DNA from: Eucalyptus grandis
Taxonomy: Eukaryota > Streptophyta > Magnoliopsida > Myrtales > Myrtaceae
Direction: 5' to 3'
DNA: 64,000 bases
Assembly: GCF_016545825.1 (NCBI RefSeq)
Contig: NC_052618.1
Coordinates: 6,067,398 to 6,131,397 of the forward strand
Shown: positions 1-12,437 of the stretch, piece by piece
Position numbering within the stretch: position 1 is the first letter of the stretch
Layout: each line of letters begins with the position of its first letter
Translations under genes and position numbers: made by a program
The notes under the pieces: model-generated
What the model was told of the DNA's origin: nothing
What the model saw: the letters and a program-made list of their open reading frames with translations, nothing else
Database searches by the model: none

Positions 1-3000
1 TAGCTCATAACTCAAAAGAGCCCATAGCCCACAATTTAAAGAAAATAACCGCCCGGGCGCTATTTTGAGGTTACTTCTTAAAAAGAGAAAATAACATGTT
101 TCTTTCTCTTAGTGCGTAGAAGTATAGGATTGTGTATCGTAAAGGAAAAGAAGAAGAATGAAATGGTTCTCTTCTTGTGAAGAAAATTATTTCCACTTGA
201 TCTCTCTCGTGACGATGCAATAAGTGCATTTAATTTGTGGAAAATAAGATACGTTCCGTTGCATGATGTACTTTTCAGTCAGTGATACAAAGTATTCATG
301 GCCATTTTTTGTATGCAACTTGATGTTACTCGATAGTTCGAGTTTAAAATTTTGAAATTAGTTTCCTTCAAAAACAAATAACCCATCGTCCAACTTCTTG
401 AAGAATAGAGTGTGGCCTTTAACTTGGCAGTAGATGTCGATCATCTCCTCATTTGAGGGTCTGAGATGAGGCTGGAATACCAGATCTCGAAATATAGTGC
501 TCGTAGTCGTGCAATCTCCATAGTTCATCATTCACCCCCACCACTAAAATAAAACATGCAAAATAAGGAATAGAAAGTAAGGGAAAGACCTCAATAGAAA
601 TTTTAACCGTGAGAGCTTCAGGCAAAAAAGCCAACTTCTCTTTAAAATTAATGGCAATTATATCTTACCTACATAGATACTAGGAACAAACTATTACGAA
701 ACTTTATATTGAAACATAGGATTCATACGAATCAACAACTCACTCAGAAGCTCATTACTACTTTTTCAAACCAAACAACCCTTTTCAACCAAAAAAACTA
801 AAGAACCAAACAAACTTTTTTGATAAAAAAAAAAAGAAACAAAAAACAAAAGTTTGGAGCACCATTAAACAGAACCACCTCATCCACTACCACTGCCACT
901 AGATCAATTTATCCTTGCCATTCCTACTCGACAGAGGAACCAATATCCCCGCCATTCCTACTCGACAGGGGATCAATATCCCCGCAATTCCTACTCAACG
1001 GGGGACCAATACTAGGGTAGCCGCCATTTGAGGGGCCGATTGGGACCCACATTTCCCCCGAACAAGGGATTGATGTGGGGATAGCATTCATCGACCTAGT
1101 TTTACGGCCGTCTCCATATATGTGACTTCTGCCGTTGAAGGACGAGAAGTCGAAGTTTTAGAGGAAACAATGTGGAATTCCATGAGTGTTATGTTTAATT
1201 AATAACTCATTTTAGTACTTATCCGGAATCTAATAATCACAGTAAAAAATTTACTAGATAAATCTTCCTATGTCTAGAAATCGTTCTTTAGTATTCATCT
1301 TCTCCACGAGGACTCAATTCTAGAAATCCCATGCGCATTTTATTCTTTATAGCAAAGGTCAAGAATCTCATTAGAATTGTTATTATATTAAAGGAGAAAA
1401 TTGCTAATATAAATAGTAAGACAAATAGGTTTCAAGTTAATTAAAACCCTAAATTTGCTACTTATATTTCTATAGGTCTAATTGGACAGTGACTAATCCT
1501 TTAAAATGCTTTCGGCTTCTAAAATCCTACTCACTTGATACCTAAAAAATGTTCCCTCCATAGGCATATAAATAGTTAAAACACATTACATCTTTTTGGA
1601 TCCTAACAGCTATTTTTTACTAAGTAATATATTGTTGAAAAATTTAGGAGACAAGCACTATTACATATTAGTGTCAGTAGTAGTCATCCTGATATAATTC
1701 TTGTAAAATATAATTTTGAGCTCATATTCTTGATATTTGTCTTCCTAAATTGGTATATCTTAAGATGTATATTTAGAAATCAGCATAAGTTGTCCTCAAG
1801 TTTGTCCTCAATTGCCAAACCACTTGCATTCATGTGGTTTGGCAATTGAATTGGTAAGAAGAGAGGAGTAAATTGTTGATATAAATAGAGCCCGATTTAT
1901 CATATAACTTCAGATCTACATTTTTACAAAATGTCCAGCTTAAGTACTACAACAGGCCTAGGCTTGGGATTACTGAGCTCGCTACAACAACACAGCAACA
2001 CGAGTTGGATATTGCTCCCCTGCAACAACTGGCTCACGAGAGCTATTGCAAGCAGGTTCAAACTTATGATTGGAAATGAAGAAAATGTGGTTCGACTCTA
2101 GGCCTTAAAAATTAGTCCAACAACCTCAGTGGTATGAAAAGAAGAAAAGAAGACTTCCTTTTTGTCAGGGAAGAGAATATTACTTGCTTGATTTGTATAT
2201 GTATCCATCTAGGACCCCTAGTGCAGCTTTTCATGTTTGTTCGATGCATATTGCAGTGTAAGATTGGTGACTCGGATATTCACCAGATTCATGCATGTCT
2301 ATATTGATTGCATGTGCTTATTTAGTCTAAGAGCACATGATTGTGGTATTTTGTTTTCAGATTGCAAGTTGTGATTAAAGACTTTCTCATGAAGCCATTT
2401 ACACTGCTAATATAGACTGGGAACTAGCAAATACTAGCATAAATGTACATCTCGTTTGCCTTCTCTTTAGTTTGTGCTTGCATTCCTATGTCTTATCACA
2501 TATCAGCAGGTCAATTGTCTTCAAGGACAGAGCGTTCCTTGTGAATTCATAAAAACATACAGTCAAGAAAACCAGCAAGATTCTGAAGACCTCATGGACC
2601 TTGAAGATTCAGAGGGTTCTCGCCAGAAACTAAGGGCTAAATTTGCATTTACCTTCTTATCAGCCTTCCAAGATGTTGAAATCCTTTTCAATTTATGAGT
2701 TTCGTAGTACTTAAATAGCACGCTCACTGATGCGACTTTTCAATTAAATATGCTTGGAACCAAAAAGGACTAAGCTTCGAACATCAAAGAGTAATAGAAA
2801 TTCTGCCCCAAGATAATTTGGAGGCGTGACTTATCCTTTTATACGTTATGGACGTGCAGATGACATGATTCTCCTAGTCACTTTTCAAATTCTTAAGACT
2901 ACGATAGATGAGCTTTTGGTACGTTGGTTGATGGCATTGACATGGGTGGCTTGATATGAAGAGCGTGTAAAATTCGGTTTCCACGTTTACACATTTATTC

Positions 3001-4130
3001 GCAAATCATTTTGTAGTAACAAGAAAAAATTCACGTGTGCCCATGAGAATCCCCTTCTCCTTACTGCATGTGAGACCAAACAGCCTAGATGTAAAGTGAG
3101 CCCTTCTGGGCCGGTTTTCGTTATTTTACTCATCAGAGGCCTCTCACTGCCCTTGAAAAAGCTAGAGAATTTGAATTGGAGTGTCCATTTTTCAAAATGG
3201 TGATTTGGCAATATCTTGTTATGAAAGGAAAAAAAGATGTACTTGCCTTATCTCCATTCATCGCCGGTATATCTCAAATATGAAATGACATGACATGTTA
3301 CTTTTGTTTAAGTGTCTGTGGCTAATTGACCATCCTAATGACCGAGTAATGGAACTTGATAAAATGGCAAGAACGGCAACCGTAATATAACCTTTATGTC
3401 TACAGATATCGATTTAAATTATTGATGAGTGCATTTACGTCAAAAAAAATCTACTTCTCTAGTGGGGTCGTCAATTTGTCTTTTGACTACCTTTTTTAAA
3501 GTGGAAATCATGATGGCGCTTCTTGAAAACGTTCGGCCTGGAACGCAAAAGACTAAAATGTCATTTGAAGTTGCCACCGTTTAAATTGTCCTCCACACAT
3601 ATGCATGCACTGAAACACTAATAGAACTGACTTTTATTACCAAAAACAAAAACAAAAACAAAAAACAAATCGGCCTTTTCCATTTTCTCTCTCTTTCTCT
3701 TGTTTATTGTCTTCGATCTTTTCTTATTTAATGTAAACACTTCGATATCTGTTAAGAGATTCTGATTTGAAGCTTCTCACCTACTCTTCCCATTTAGAAA
3801 ATCTGTCCGTATAATTTTTTTTTTATCTAAAAAGCATCTTCGCCTTATGAAACACACCAAAAAGAAAACTGATATATTTAAAAGACTGGAGCATAAGTAT
3901 GTTCCAGAATATCAAATTATATTTGTACTTTCATTCTGTAACTTTTTCAAAATATCATATCCGAATCTCCAGTTCTCAGATTCTTTTTATTTGAACTCTT
4001 GTTACTCCGTAGAAGAGACTGTTTCCCCAAGTTAATTTGGTATGAGATTTAATGTAGATGAGTTCATATGTCTGCGAACTTAAAAATTTCTTTATTCAAA
4101 CAGTAATAGACAATGGTTTTGAGATATTAA
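1..4130. other. Intergenic DNA without a recognisable gene
   Basis: AT-rich plant intergenic sequence. I see no conserved domain on either strand. A short open stretch near 1,916-2,085 (+) and another near 2,474-2,698 (+, ending in an acidic EDLMDLEDSEG segment) look mildly protein-like, but I do not recognise them and they have no clear splice partners. They could be relics of one old gene. Nothing else in this stretch supports a call. Confidence 0.5.
917..1021. repeat. Short tandem repeat, about 38-bp unit, about 3 copies
   Basis: Three imperfect copies of a unit containing ATTCCTACTCGACAGGGG followed by ACCAATATCCCCGCC-like sequence lie head to tail. The copies differ by single substitutions. 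There is no coding meaning that I can support. Confidence 0.7.
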
Positions 4131-4389
4131 GGGCGCGTTTGTCAATGTTTATGTTCGGGAATTTTAAAAATAGTTTTTATTTATTTATTTATGTTCCATG
4201 AAACAATTTTAAAGTATAAAAACGCTCTTGGTAATTACAAAAAATTTATACTCTAGAAATAGAAATAAGTTTGGTAAACTTGTATAATTTTTTGTTTCTT
4301 TTAATTTTTAATATTTTTAATATTTTTAATATTTTTTTTCTTCTTTCTTCTTTTTTTTTTCTTTGTTTCTTCTTTCTTCCTTTTGGCTG

Positions 4390-4690
4390 GTTGCCCGGCC
4401 GGCACAAGGCTCGGCCTCACCAAGCCGGGGCGAGGCCAACCTCACGTCACTTGCATGAGGTCAAGCCTTGCCGATGACCTCGCCTAACCACCAAGGCCAC
4501 CGGTGAGGCTCGGCCTCACCGGGCCACTTGCTAGGCGACGCCGACTTGGCGGTGGCTCGGCGAGGCCAAGCCTTGCCCGGTGGCTGGCGAGCTCGGCCTC
4601 GCCTGATCTCGGCGAGCTTGAGCTCACTCAGCCAAGGTAAGGCCAAGCCTCACCAAGTACTCACGTACTTGAAATGGGCGACACCCACGT
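4390..4690. repeat. GC-rich MITE-like core
   Basis: A sharply bounded GC-rich island sits in AT-rich DNA. It is built from shuffled motifs such as GAGGCCAAGC, CTCGGCCTCACC and GGCGAGCTCG that are partly self-complementary, giving spurious open frames on both strands. Similar islands occur at about 15.6-15.8 kb and 32.39-32.67 kb, where AT-rich inverted flanks suggest they are the cores of non-autonomous DNA transposons. The flanking run near 4,133 resembles a transposon terminus, but I could not find a convincing partner end. Confidence 0.5.
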
Positions 4691-5489
4691 CAGGAGCCTG
4701 AGTAAAGACGAAAAAGAGGAACTGCCTTTAGGAGATCGTGGCTGAGAGCGAGGAGGGAGTCTAGGGTTTCCCACGTGGAGATTGGGTATATTGAATTGTG
4801 GAGTCGGGCGGGATCATCAGCTTCGAGAGGAGGCGATCGGAGGTGGTAGTGCGCCTTTGAAAGGATCGACGAGGTGGTGAAGCTCCTTGCTTCCTTCCTT
4901 CGCCGATGTCGCTCCAAAATCTCACGCATGCTTCGGGGACAAGAAGACAATAGACAAGAGAAAACTGTATGGATCCTTGCTTCCTTCCCCGCGACCCGTG
5001 ACGTCGCACCTCCACCCGTCTCCGCAGCTTGTCGCTCTCATTTTTTTCGGAACTTGGAACCTATTTTGTCATAGGTTTGAAAGTCTACCAAAGTCCCACT
5101 TATATTATTATATGAACGATTACAATTCACTAATCATAACTTATAGTTATATACATGAAAAATATGAACATTAATAAAGTAAAAGTCTTAGCCATAAAAT
5201 GGAAACTCGAACTAGTGCTTTTAGATTATACACTCATCATCGAACAACATAGAATATCTGAAGATTGCACAGAGATATGGATTTTAAAACTTGTTCCGGG
5301 TTGTAGGTACAGATTCTAGGTTCCTCTAACTATGAACCTAGAACCTAACCGTTGAAATGGGTTTCTCAGTTTTGGAACCAGGAACCTACCCTGCATACCT
5401 TAGAACTTTGAACCTACGGGTTTTCATCGATCCAGTTCTCGGGTTCCAGGTTTCTGCTGGAACCATACTCACCCCTATCTACGAGGCCA

Positions 5490-5690
5490 AACCAAAAAAC
5501 AAAAAAACAAAAGTTGATGAAAATTTTGGGAAGAAATTTTTAATTAACCTTAGGAAATGGCCTCTCAAAAATTTGCCAAGGCTAGCATTTGACTGGAGGG
5601 GGCTAAAAACAATTGGCAAACAAGCTAAGTTTTTCGCAAGGGGCTTTGGGCCAAAGCCCCTTAGAAAAGTTGTATCTTGAGAGCAAGCCA
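5490..5690 (+). repeat. Dispersed repeat, copy 1
   Basis: This stretch matches 15,420-15,600 in the same orientation. Shared landmarks are the GGCCAAACCAAAAAA start, TTAGGAAATGGCCT, GGCTAGCATTTGACT and CAAGGGGCTTT, with scattered substitutions. A transposon-derived repeat is likely. The open frame across it (5,357-5,680) does not align between the copies and is not a gene. Confidence 0.6.
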
Positions 5691-6349
5691 GATTTGGGTA
5701 AATCTAGCATCAATGTGGCTCATCAATAGCTTGAGTCCTTTGTTAGTTTGAGGTTTATTTATTTATTTATTTTTATAAAAAGCAAAATTCCTTCATAAAG
5801 TGTAATTTTTCCAAATACTATTTTAAATCAAAGTTGATCCTCAATGTACTTTCAAACTATAATTTACTAAGCACTATTTATATTTTGAAAAAACCCCTTC
5901 AACCTAAAATCCTTTATATTTTCCCAATGACATTCCCAAAAACCCAACTGAGCACAACACATGTCATTAGATTAAGCGATTTTGGAAATGCTAGTTTTGG
6001 CTCAAAAGCCTTTGATGTTATATTGCCAAGCATCTCAACTTTGGCACAAGGGTCTTTAAGTTTTCATAGGTCCAAAACCTTTTACGAATACTACTGAACC
6101 AAACACATCCTAATAAATTTTGATAGGTCAATGTTCAACTTACCACTTGTGACTTATGATATCGCCTTTTTTTGGTTTTTGGTGGCTTGTAAACAACTTG
6201 ACATCGACTCCACTCAACTCGTAATAAAAGCTGAGTCTTTATTTGGTTATGGAAAATCCAGCGATCGTATGATGTCAAAAAATTAACAAACGAGTCTAAT
6301 TTATTTGCGTGACTTGTGTTGGACTCATAAGTTAGAACTCGACTCAAAT

Positions 6350-7221
6350 ATTAATTTTTAAAATAAATGAATAAAAGATTGTGAATATCACACATGACAG
6401 ATCACTCTTATATATATATAAAAGAGTGATGCGGTGAGCAGCAAATGCGAGAGACAGTGGAGGTGCGATGTCACGAGTTGCGGGCATCGGGCGCGGGCCG
6501 AGGGCTGCAACGGTGATGATGTTGTAGCCGTTGTAGCGGTCTAGGTGGGAGGGCGGTGGCTCGGATAGCGTAGAGTAAGTAGTAGGCAGGTCGCGGACGG
6601 GAAGTGACAGCACGGCTGCAGCAACTTTGCAGCTTAGGTGAAGAGGCAAGCAAGGGTGGAGCGATGGCTGCGGCAGCGTTGTGGCTCTGGGCAGCAGGTG
6701 ACGACACGAACAGGATTGCGAGTAGCGGTGGCTCGGGGTCAGCATTCCAGCACGACATAGCGGGCGATGACGGCGGCAATCTAGCTTGGATGGAGGCGGC
6801 AAGCGCGGGGCTCGGCCACCGGTGGCGGAGCTTTTTCTTTCTCCCCTCTCCTCTTTGCTCTCCTTTTTCTCCTGCTCGATGCTCTTTCCACTCCTCTCTC
6901 GGTGTCTCGAGCTCTCTCTCTCTCTGTGCATTCTTTTCTGCTCTCCTCGATTCCCCCATTTTTCTCTGTGTTTCTCTTCGTTTCTGCCCCTGTGTTGCTG
7001 TCCTCTTTTCTCTAGGGTTTCTTGCACGAAGATGGGCCGGGCCTAAGAGGAAACGGCTTGGGCTATGTAGGGACAAAAAGAAAAGAGGCGGGTCAGGCCA
7101 AGGTTTGATGCAGCCCAACCCGACCTCTCTCAATTTCAATTTTTTAAATTAATAATTTTAATTAATTTTTTATGCATTTTTTTTTTAAATTGTGCATTTG
7201 AGGAAAAATTAGATATTAACA
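6350..7221 (-). mobile_element. Degenerate LTR of a Ty3/gypsy-like retrotransposon
   Basis: The block has a GC-rich region, a CT/GA-rich region and an AT-rich end, as do the LTRs at 36.9 and 62.1 kb. Its high-coordinate end, TTAGATATTAACA, matches the LTR end TTTAGGTGTCAACA seen at 63,914. Read on the minus strand, the bases just before that end (rc of 7,222-7,235) form a purine-rich AAAGAGAGGTAGC, a good polypurine-tract candidate. This makes it a minus-strand 3' LTR with its internal region at higher coordinates. The other LTR edge is not defined. Long open frames on both strands here are low-complexity artefacts. Confidence 0.5.
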
Positions 7222-7387
7222 GCTACCTCTCTTTGAATGTAACTTCGAATCGAAGAGATTGTATTAAAAAACATAATACACCTAAATTATATCGGTGGTA
7301 GAGAGACCTAGGTGCATAGGCACACGTTAGGTTGACGGACATGACTCATAATTATGGAAGCGTGTCTTGTCAACAAGAGGAAGAAAA

Positions 7388-7875
7388 TGACTCCGGGCTA
7401 TAGAAGCACTCTGTGTTATAGGAAGAAAGAGGGACTCCGGGCTATAAAAGCTCTCCGTGTAATAGGAAGAAGGGGAAGGACTCCAGACTACAGAAACACT
7501 TCGTGTCATAGGAAGAAGGACTTCGACCTACAAAAGCTTTTCGTGTCATAGGAAGAATGACTCTGGGTTATAAAAGTTCACCATGTCATAGGAAGAAAGG
7601 GAAGGACTCCAAGTTATAGAAGCTCTCCGTGTCATAAGAAGAAGGAGAAGGACTCTAGGCTACAGAAGCTCTCTGTGTCATACAAAGAAATAAAGACTCC
7701 GAGGTTCGAAGCTCTCCGTGCCATAAGAAGAGAAAGACTCCGGACTACGAAGCTCACCGTGTCATAGGAAGAGAGGGAGACTCCGAGCTACGAAGCTCTC
7801 CGTGTCATAAGAAGAAAGGAAGACTCTAGGCTACAAAAGCTCTCCGTGTCATAAGAAGAGTGAAAGTCTCACCGT
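7388..7875. repeat. Tandem array, about 40-48-bp unit, about 11 copies
   Basis: Each unit carries ACTCCGGGCTA, then AAGCTCTCCGTGTCATA, then a purine stretch GGAAGAAGG. Copies differ in the purine-tract length and by point changes. The array lies next to the LTR fragment on its internal side, the same place where a different array lies beside the LTR at 38.4 kb. This suggests both belong to the 3' internal region of related retrotransposons. Confidence 0.8.
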
Positions 7876-7904
7876 GTAACAACGGGTTTCAACCAGGTTG
7901 AAAA

Positions 7905-8090
7905 TACATGGTTTGAGGAAAACCCATGAACCTTTATAGATGACATGGTTTAAGGTTAATCATAAACCTTTGGAGATAGCATGATTTAAGGTTGACCATG
8001 AACCTTTGGAGATGGCATGATTCAAGGCTGACTATGAACCCTTAGAGACGGCATGGTTTAAGACTGACCATGAACCTTTGGTTTGTTAGG
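7905..8090. repeat. Tandem array, about 36-bp unit, about 5 copies
   Basis: The unit resembles GCATGGTTTAAGGTTGACC followed by ATGAACCTTTGGAGAT. About five copies follow the preceding array with a different period and sequence. It is non-coding and probably part of the same retrotransposon relic. Confidence 0.75.
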
Positions 8091-8809
8091 GAAGCACCCG
8101 CTAAGCCCTTGAAAACTACATGGCTTCACTGAGGAATCCTGTCAACTAGACTTGAGCAAATGTCATTAGGGGGGCGTCATCAAGAGATGTATTGGTAATA
8201 ATGCAACATTAATTGAACAAGTTAATCAAGTTAAGTCCGACTACTTTAAAAAAACATTCGATGTCAATCAGTATCATGTGACACAAAACTATCATCTTGC
8301 TCGAGGATATATCATTAATCATCGAATTCTCCGGGAGTCAAGTTCTTATCAGAACGGCTATAAATTGTGAAAAAAGCTCATTAAGTGTGCCAAACTAGAA
8401 CTTCTTAGTCAGAAAGGATTTCTCACACACTCTTGATAAAATGACTGCTTGATCTCATTTATTCATGTGGGAAGTAATTGATTGCTAAGGGTATCTCATA
8501 TAACCCATATCAAAGGCTTTCAGAAATATTTGCAATGAGCACAATTTGATTAATCGAAAAAGTCTTTTGAAAGGATCGTAATATAGATTTGGTCATGGGC
8601 CTATACAAAGAGATTGTTGCTTTGAGGCCAATAAATAAACATTTGTCACTATCTTCATCGGGTTTATAGGGGTCGAGGAAAACCGACGATGATGAGGAGA
8701 CAAGAGATGGAGGATGGAATGGGATGATGGCTAGCTGGAGATAGCAGTCACCGCATGAAGGAGGAAGCAGGGCAGAGGAGACTCATAGGCTTCATTGCTC
8801 ACAGGGTCT

Positions 8810-8917
<108 letters not shown>

Positions 8918-9186
8918 GAGTAGGCTAGTCTCTCGCAAGGCGCGTGATAGCGTACACCAACTTGCACCTAAGCACAACCCACAACCGAACATGCATTTAA
9001 CATCGAGCTGATGTTCAAACTCGAATAAAAGGCCTCACTATCCTTCTCTCTCCCCCAAATTGATGGTCACACTCGAATAATAGGACCTCTCTGTCCATCT
9101 CCCCCAATAGTAACACCCCAAAAATTGATGTTCATACCCGAATAGTACGACCTATCTGTCTCTCTCTGTCGCTCTCCCCCCCCGCG

Positions 9187-9745
9187 GCCCTCCCTCCCTC
9201 TCTCAATCTCTCTCTACCTCCCTCCCTCCCTCCCTCGATGACACAATTGAAAGAAGAAGTTCTTATTTTGGTCTGCACTCTTACGGGGACAAACGCATTC
9301 CAATCTTCAATCAACCCTCCGGGGTTACGTTGAGGGTAAAGCCATCATATCTGCCAAACACCCTTTAGCATACAAATATTTCTTAATTTGCAACAGCTTG
9401 TGTTATATTCTCTCCTTTAGCGTGATTCTGATCACGGCAGGTAATATGATTCTTTTAGGCAAGAAATTATTACAAAATTCTCCTGTATCCATACGGTATA
9501 GCTAAAAAGTTACGGGGTAGAATATGAAATTCAATTTATTTAGATAGATCATGAAATCGATGGTTTGTGAATTTTCGATTAATACGCAATGAAGCTCATC
9601 AACTATTATATGACCATAATAAGAAGTTCTAGAATGTGTTAGTCGCCAAAGAGTACATACTAGAATAAGAAGTTCTTCTTTAAATTGTGTCATCGAGGGA
9701 GGGAGGTAGAGAGAGATTGAGAGAGGGAGGGAGGTAGAAATAGAT
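9187..9745 (+). mobile_element. MITE-like element, copy A
   Basis: Both ends carry the inverted sequence CCCTCGATGACACAATT (left end) and AATTGTGTCATCGAGGG (right end), extended outward by CT-rich and GA-rich tracts into terminal repeats of about 100 bp. The core is AT-rich with no coding potential. A reverse-complement copy lies at 9,961-10,530. Confidence 0.6.
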
Positions 9746-9960
9746 AGAGAGGCGAGGGGGAGGGGGGCAAATTAGTTCGATTCCGGGGAAGAGAGAGAGA
9801 CGAGAGAGAGAGAGAGAGAGGTCGTTTTATTAGAGAGGGACAGAGAGGTCTACTATTCAAGTCTAAACATCAATAATACGATCCCTCTCTAATAATACAA
9901 CCTATCTTTCTCTCTCCATCGCTCTCTCTCCCTTGGAATCGAACTGCCCTCCCCCCCCGC

Positions 9961-10530
9961 CTCTCTCTCTATTTCTACCTCCCTCCCTCTCTCAATCTCT
10001 CTCTACCTCCCTCCCTCGATGACACAATTTAAAGAAGAACCTCTTATTCTAGTATGCACTCTTCGCGATTAACACATTCCAAACCTCTTATTCTGGTCAT
10101 ATAATAGTTGATAAGCTTAATTGTGTATTAATCGAAAATTCACAAACCATTAGTTTCATGATCTATTTCCAAATAAATTGAATTTCATATTCTATCTCGT
10201 AACTTTTCAGCTACTACCGTATGGATAAAGGAGAATTTTGTAATAATTTCTTGCCTAAAAAAATCATATTATCCGCCGTGATCAGAATGACGCTAAACGA
10301 GAGAATATAACATGAGCCATTGCAAATTAAGAAATATTTGTATGCTAAAGGGTGTTTGGCAGATATGATGGCTTCACCCTCGATGTAATCTCCTGAAGGG
10401 TTGATTGAAGATTGGAATGCGTTCGTCACCAGAAGAGTGCAGACCAAAATAAGAACTTCTTCTTTAAATTATGTCATCGAGGGAGGGAGGGAGGTAGAGA
10501 GAGATTGAGAGAAGGAATGAGGGGGGGGGG
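9961..10530 (-). mobile_element. MITE-like element, copy B (mirror of copy A)
   Basis: This is the reverse complement of copy A, with point changes and a short internal deletion or insertion. It is a component of the right arm of the palindrome, so it arose by the inverted duplication and not necessarily by independent insertion. Confidence 0.6.
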
Positions 10531-10714
10531 GGGGGGGGCAGAGTAGTTCAGTTATGGGGGAGAAAGCGACGAGAGAGAGACAGAGAGGTCGTACTATTCG
10601 GGTCTGAACATCAATTTTGAGGTGTTACTGTGAGAGGGATGGACAAAGAGGTCATATTATTCGAGTTTGAACATCAATTTTTGGGGTGTTACTATTGAGG
10701 GATGGACCGAGAGG

Positions 10715-11580
10715 TAGGGGTGTGCAACGGAAACCGCCCGAACTGGAACCGGACCGAACCAGACCGGCTGGTTCTAGGTAGTTCCCACGATTAGCGGTCC
10801 GGTTCCCGATTCCTAATCTTGGAACCGGCGGCGGTTAGTCCGGTTCCCGGTTCCAAGGTGGGAACCGGATCGACCGGACCGACCGGACCGAACCAAATTT
10901 TTATATATAATTTATATTCATATAATATATAAACACATATAATATATGAATATTATATATGAAACTTATTGCAATTGGAATTGCAATTTAGGTAACAACC
11001 TTTTATGTGGCCAAGAGACCACCAAAACTCTTCTTGTTACTCTTTATTTATAGAAAAAACTCTCTTCATGCTCACGCTCTCTCTTGCTCCCCTCACTTGC
11101 AAACGATAAGGCACTTCAAGCCTTAAAAAGTCTTATATCGACTAAACATTCAAAGTATAGAAAAGAGATTGTCTATAAAACCTAAGCCAAGCACAACCTT
11201 TAATCACGTTGTTCATGGGTTTTATGCTTAAAATTAAGCATGAAACACATAAACTATGATAGATATTCACACAAGTGAAGTTTGAATATTTTGCACGTGG
11301 AAACATGTGTGAGTAGTTTTATTAGATTGCTCGGAAACCGAATTTGATTGATCGGTCCAGAGCATGATTATTCTTTAGTGAATGGTCATTCTTTAGTGAA
11401 AAAAGAAAGTGCCAATTCTTTTGGACCGAACCAGATCGGACCGGAACCGATGGTCCAGTCCGGTTCTTGGTCCTAAGACCAACGGTCCGGTCCACGGTTC
11501 CCAAAATTGGGAACTGATTCTCCCGGTCCGGTTCCCGGTTCCACCTTGGAACCGGACCGAACCGGGAACGATCACCCCTA
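10715..11580. mobile_element. hAT-type non-autonomous element
   Basis: The ends are inverted (TAGGGGTG at 10,715 and CACCCCTA at 11,580) and subterminal regions are rich in GGAACCGG and CCGGTTCC motifs in opposite orientations. It is flanked by the perfect 8-bp direct repeat CCGAGAGG at 10,707-10,714 and 11,581-11,588. An 8-bp duplication with these termini is typical of the hAT superfamily. No transposase is encoded. It occurs in only one arm of the surrounding palindrome, so it inserted after that duplication. Confidence 0.88.
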
Positions 11581-11787
11581 CCGAGAGGTCCTATTATTCA
11601 GGTGTGACCATCAATTTGGGGGAGAGAGAAGGACAGAGAGGCCTATTATTCGGGTCTAAACATCAGCTCAATGTTAAACGCGTGTTCGGCTGTGGGTTGT
11701 GTTAGGGTGCGGGTCAGTGTACGCTATCACGCGCCTTGCGAGAGACTGGCCTGCTCCGCGAGAGAGAGAGAAGGAGACCCTAGAGCG

Positions 11788-12081
11788 ATGAAGCCGACGA
11801 GTCTCCTCCGCCCTGCTTCTTCCATCTTCCTCCATGCGCTGACTGCGATCTCCAGCCAGCCATCATCCCATTCCATCCTCCATCTCTTCTCTCGTCGTCG
11901 TCGTCGGTTTTCCTCGACCCCTAACCTTAATTTTGTGGCCGCTCCTCAAATATCTGCACGCATCATCAGACATGCAGGCTGCAGGAATTCTTCGATCAAA
12001 GAGGACCGCCACAAAGGCATGACTTTTAATTGGCTACAGAAATATTCCTCGGATACAGTGGCATTCCGTATGATAATATAG
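11788..12081 (+). pseudogene. Exon-like fragment with organelle-targeting-like N-terminus
   Basis: An ATG at 11,788 opens a frame beginning MKPTSLLRPASSIF, rich in Ser, Arg and Leu, with an RRRRRFSST stretch resembling a mitochondrial presequence. I do not recognise the protein. The frame runs into sequence without further coding character and I see no downstream exons on this strand. The BASS pseudogene lies beyond on the opposite strand. A decayed reverse-complement copy of the start occurs at about 8,690-8,800 in the other palindrome arm. It may be the captured or truncated first exon of an unknown gene. Confidence 0.35.
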
Positions 12082-12437
12082 AAGAAAACCTCTCGTGAAA
12101 AGGAATTGACAAAGAAAAAAATTCTAAATTGCTCCACAAGCTAACTTGACCTGTTTTCGGGGGTGTTTTATGCTGTCGGCACTCAAATGCGAAAAGGCCT
12201 AGTGTGGTCGAGCCTAAAAGTAAGAAGATCTCAAGCATATAGTTTAAAGGAACACGCAAATTACTAAAGGATTAGCTTTAGTGTGGCCCGCGAAAGGAAA
12301 GAACTTTAACTGATCATACTCTACTTTCTTCAAAAACCAATATAGAAGTTAGCTCCCATTTGCTATGAGACGAGTGACATTAATTTACTAAAAAGGATAA
12401 AGGTAAAGTTCTGTTGACAATTAATATTTTCACTTAC

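Noticed and set aside
4133..6113. A single DNA transposon with ends GGGCGCGTTTG and CAAACACATCC
   Set aside because: The ends are only loosely complementary, no target duplication was found, and the interior contains unrelated repeats.
6344..7152. Open frames of about 180-227 codons on both strands
   Set aside because: They overlap each other in opposite strands within an LTR-like, low-complexity GC/CT-rich block, with no domain and no family resemblance.
7388..8090. CRISPR-like array
   Set aside because: The units are contiguous tandem repeats without unique spacers, in a plant nuclear context.
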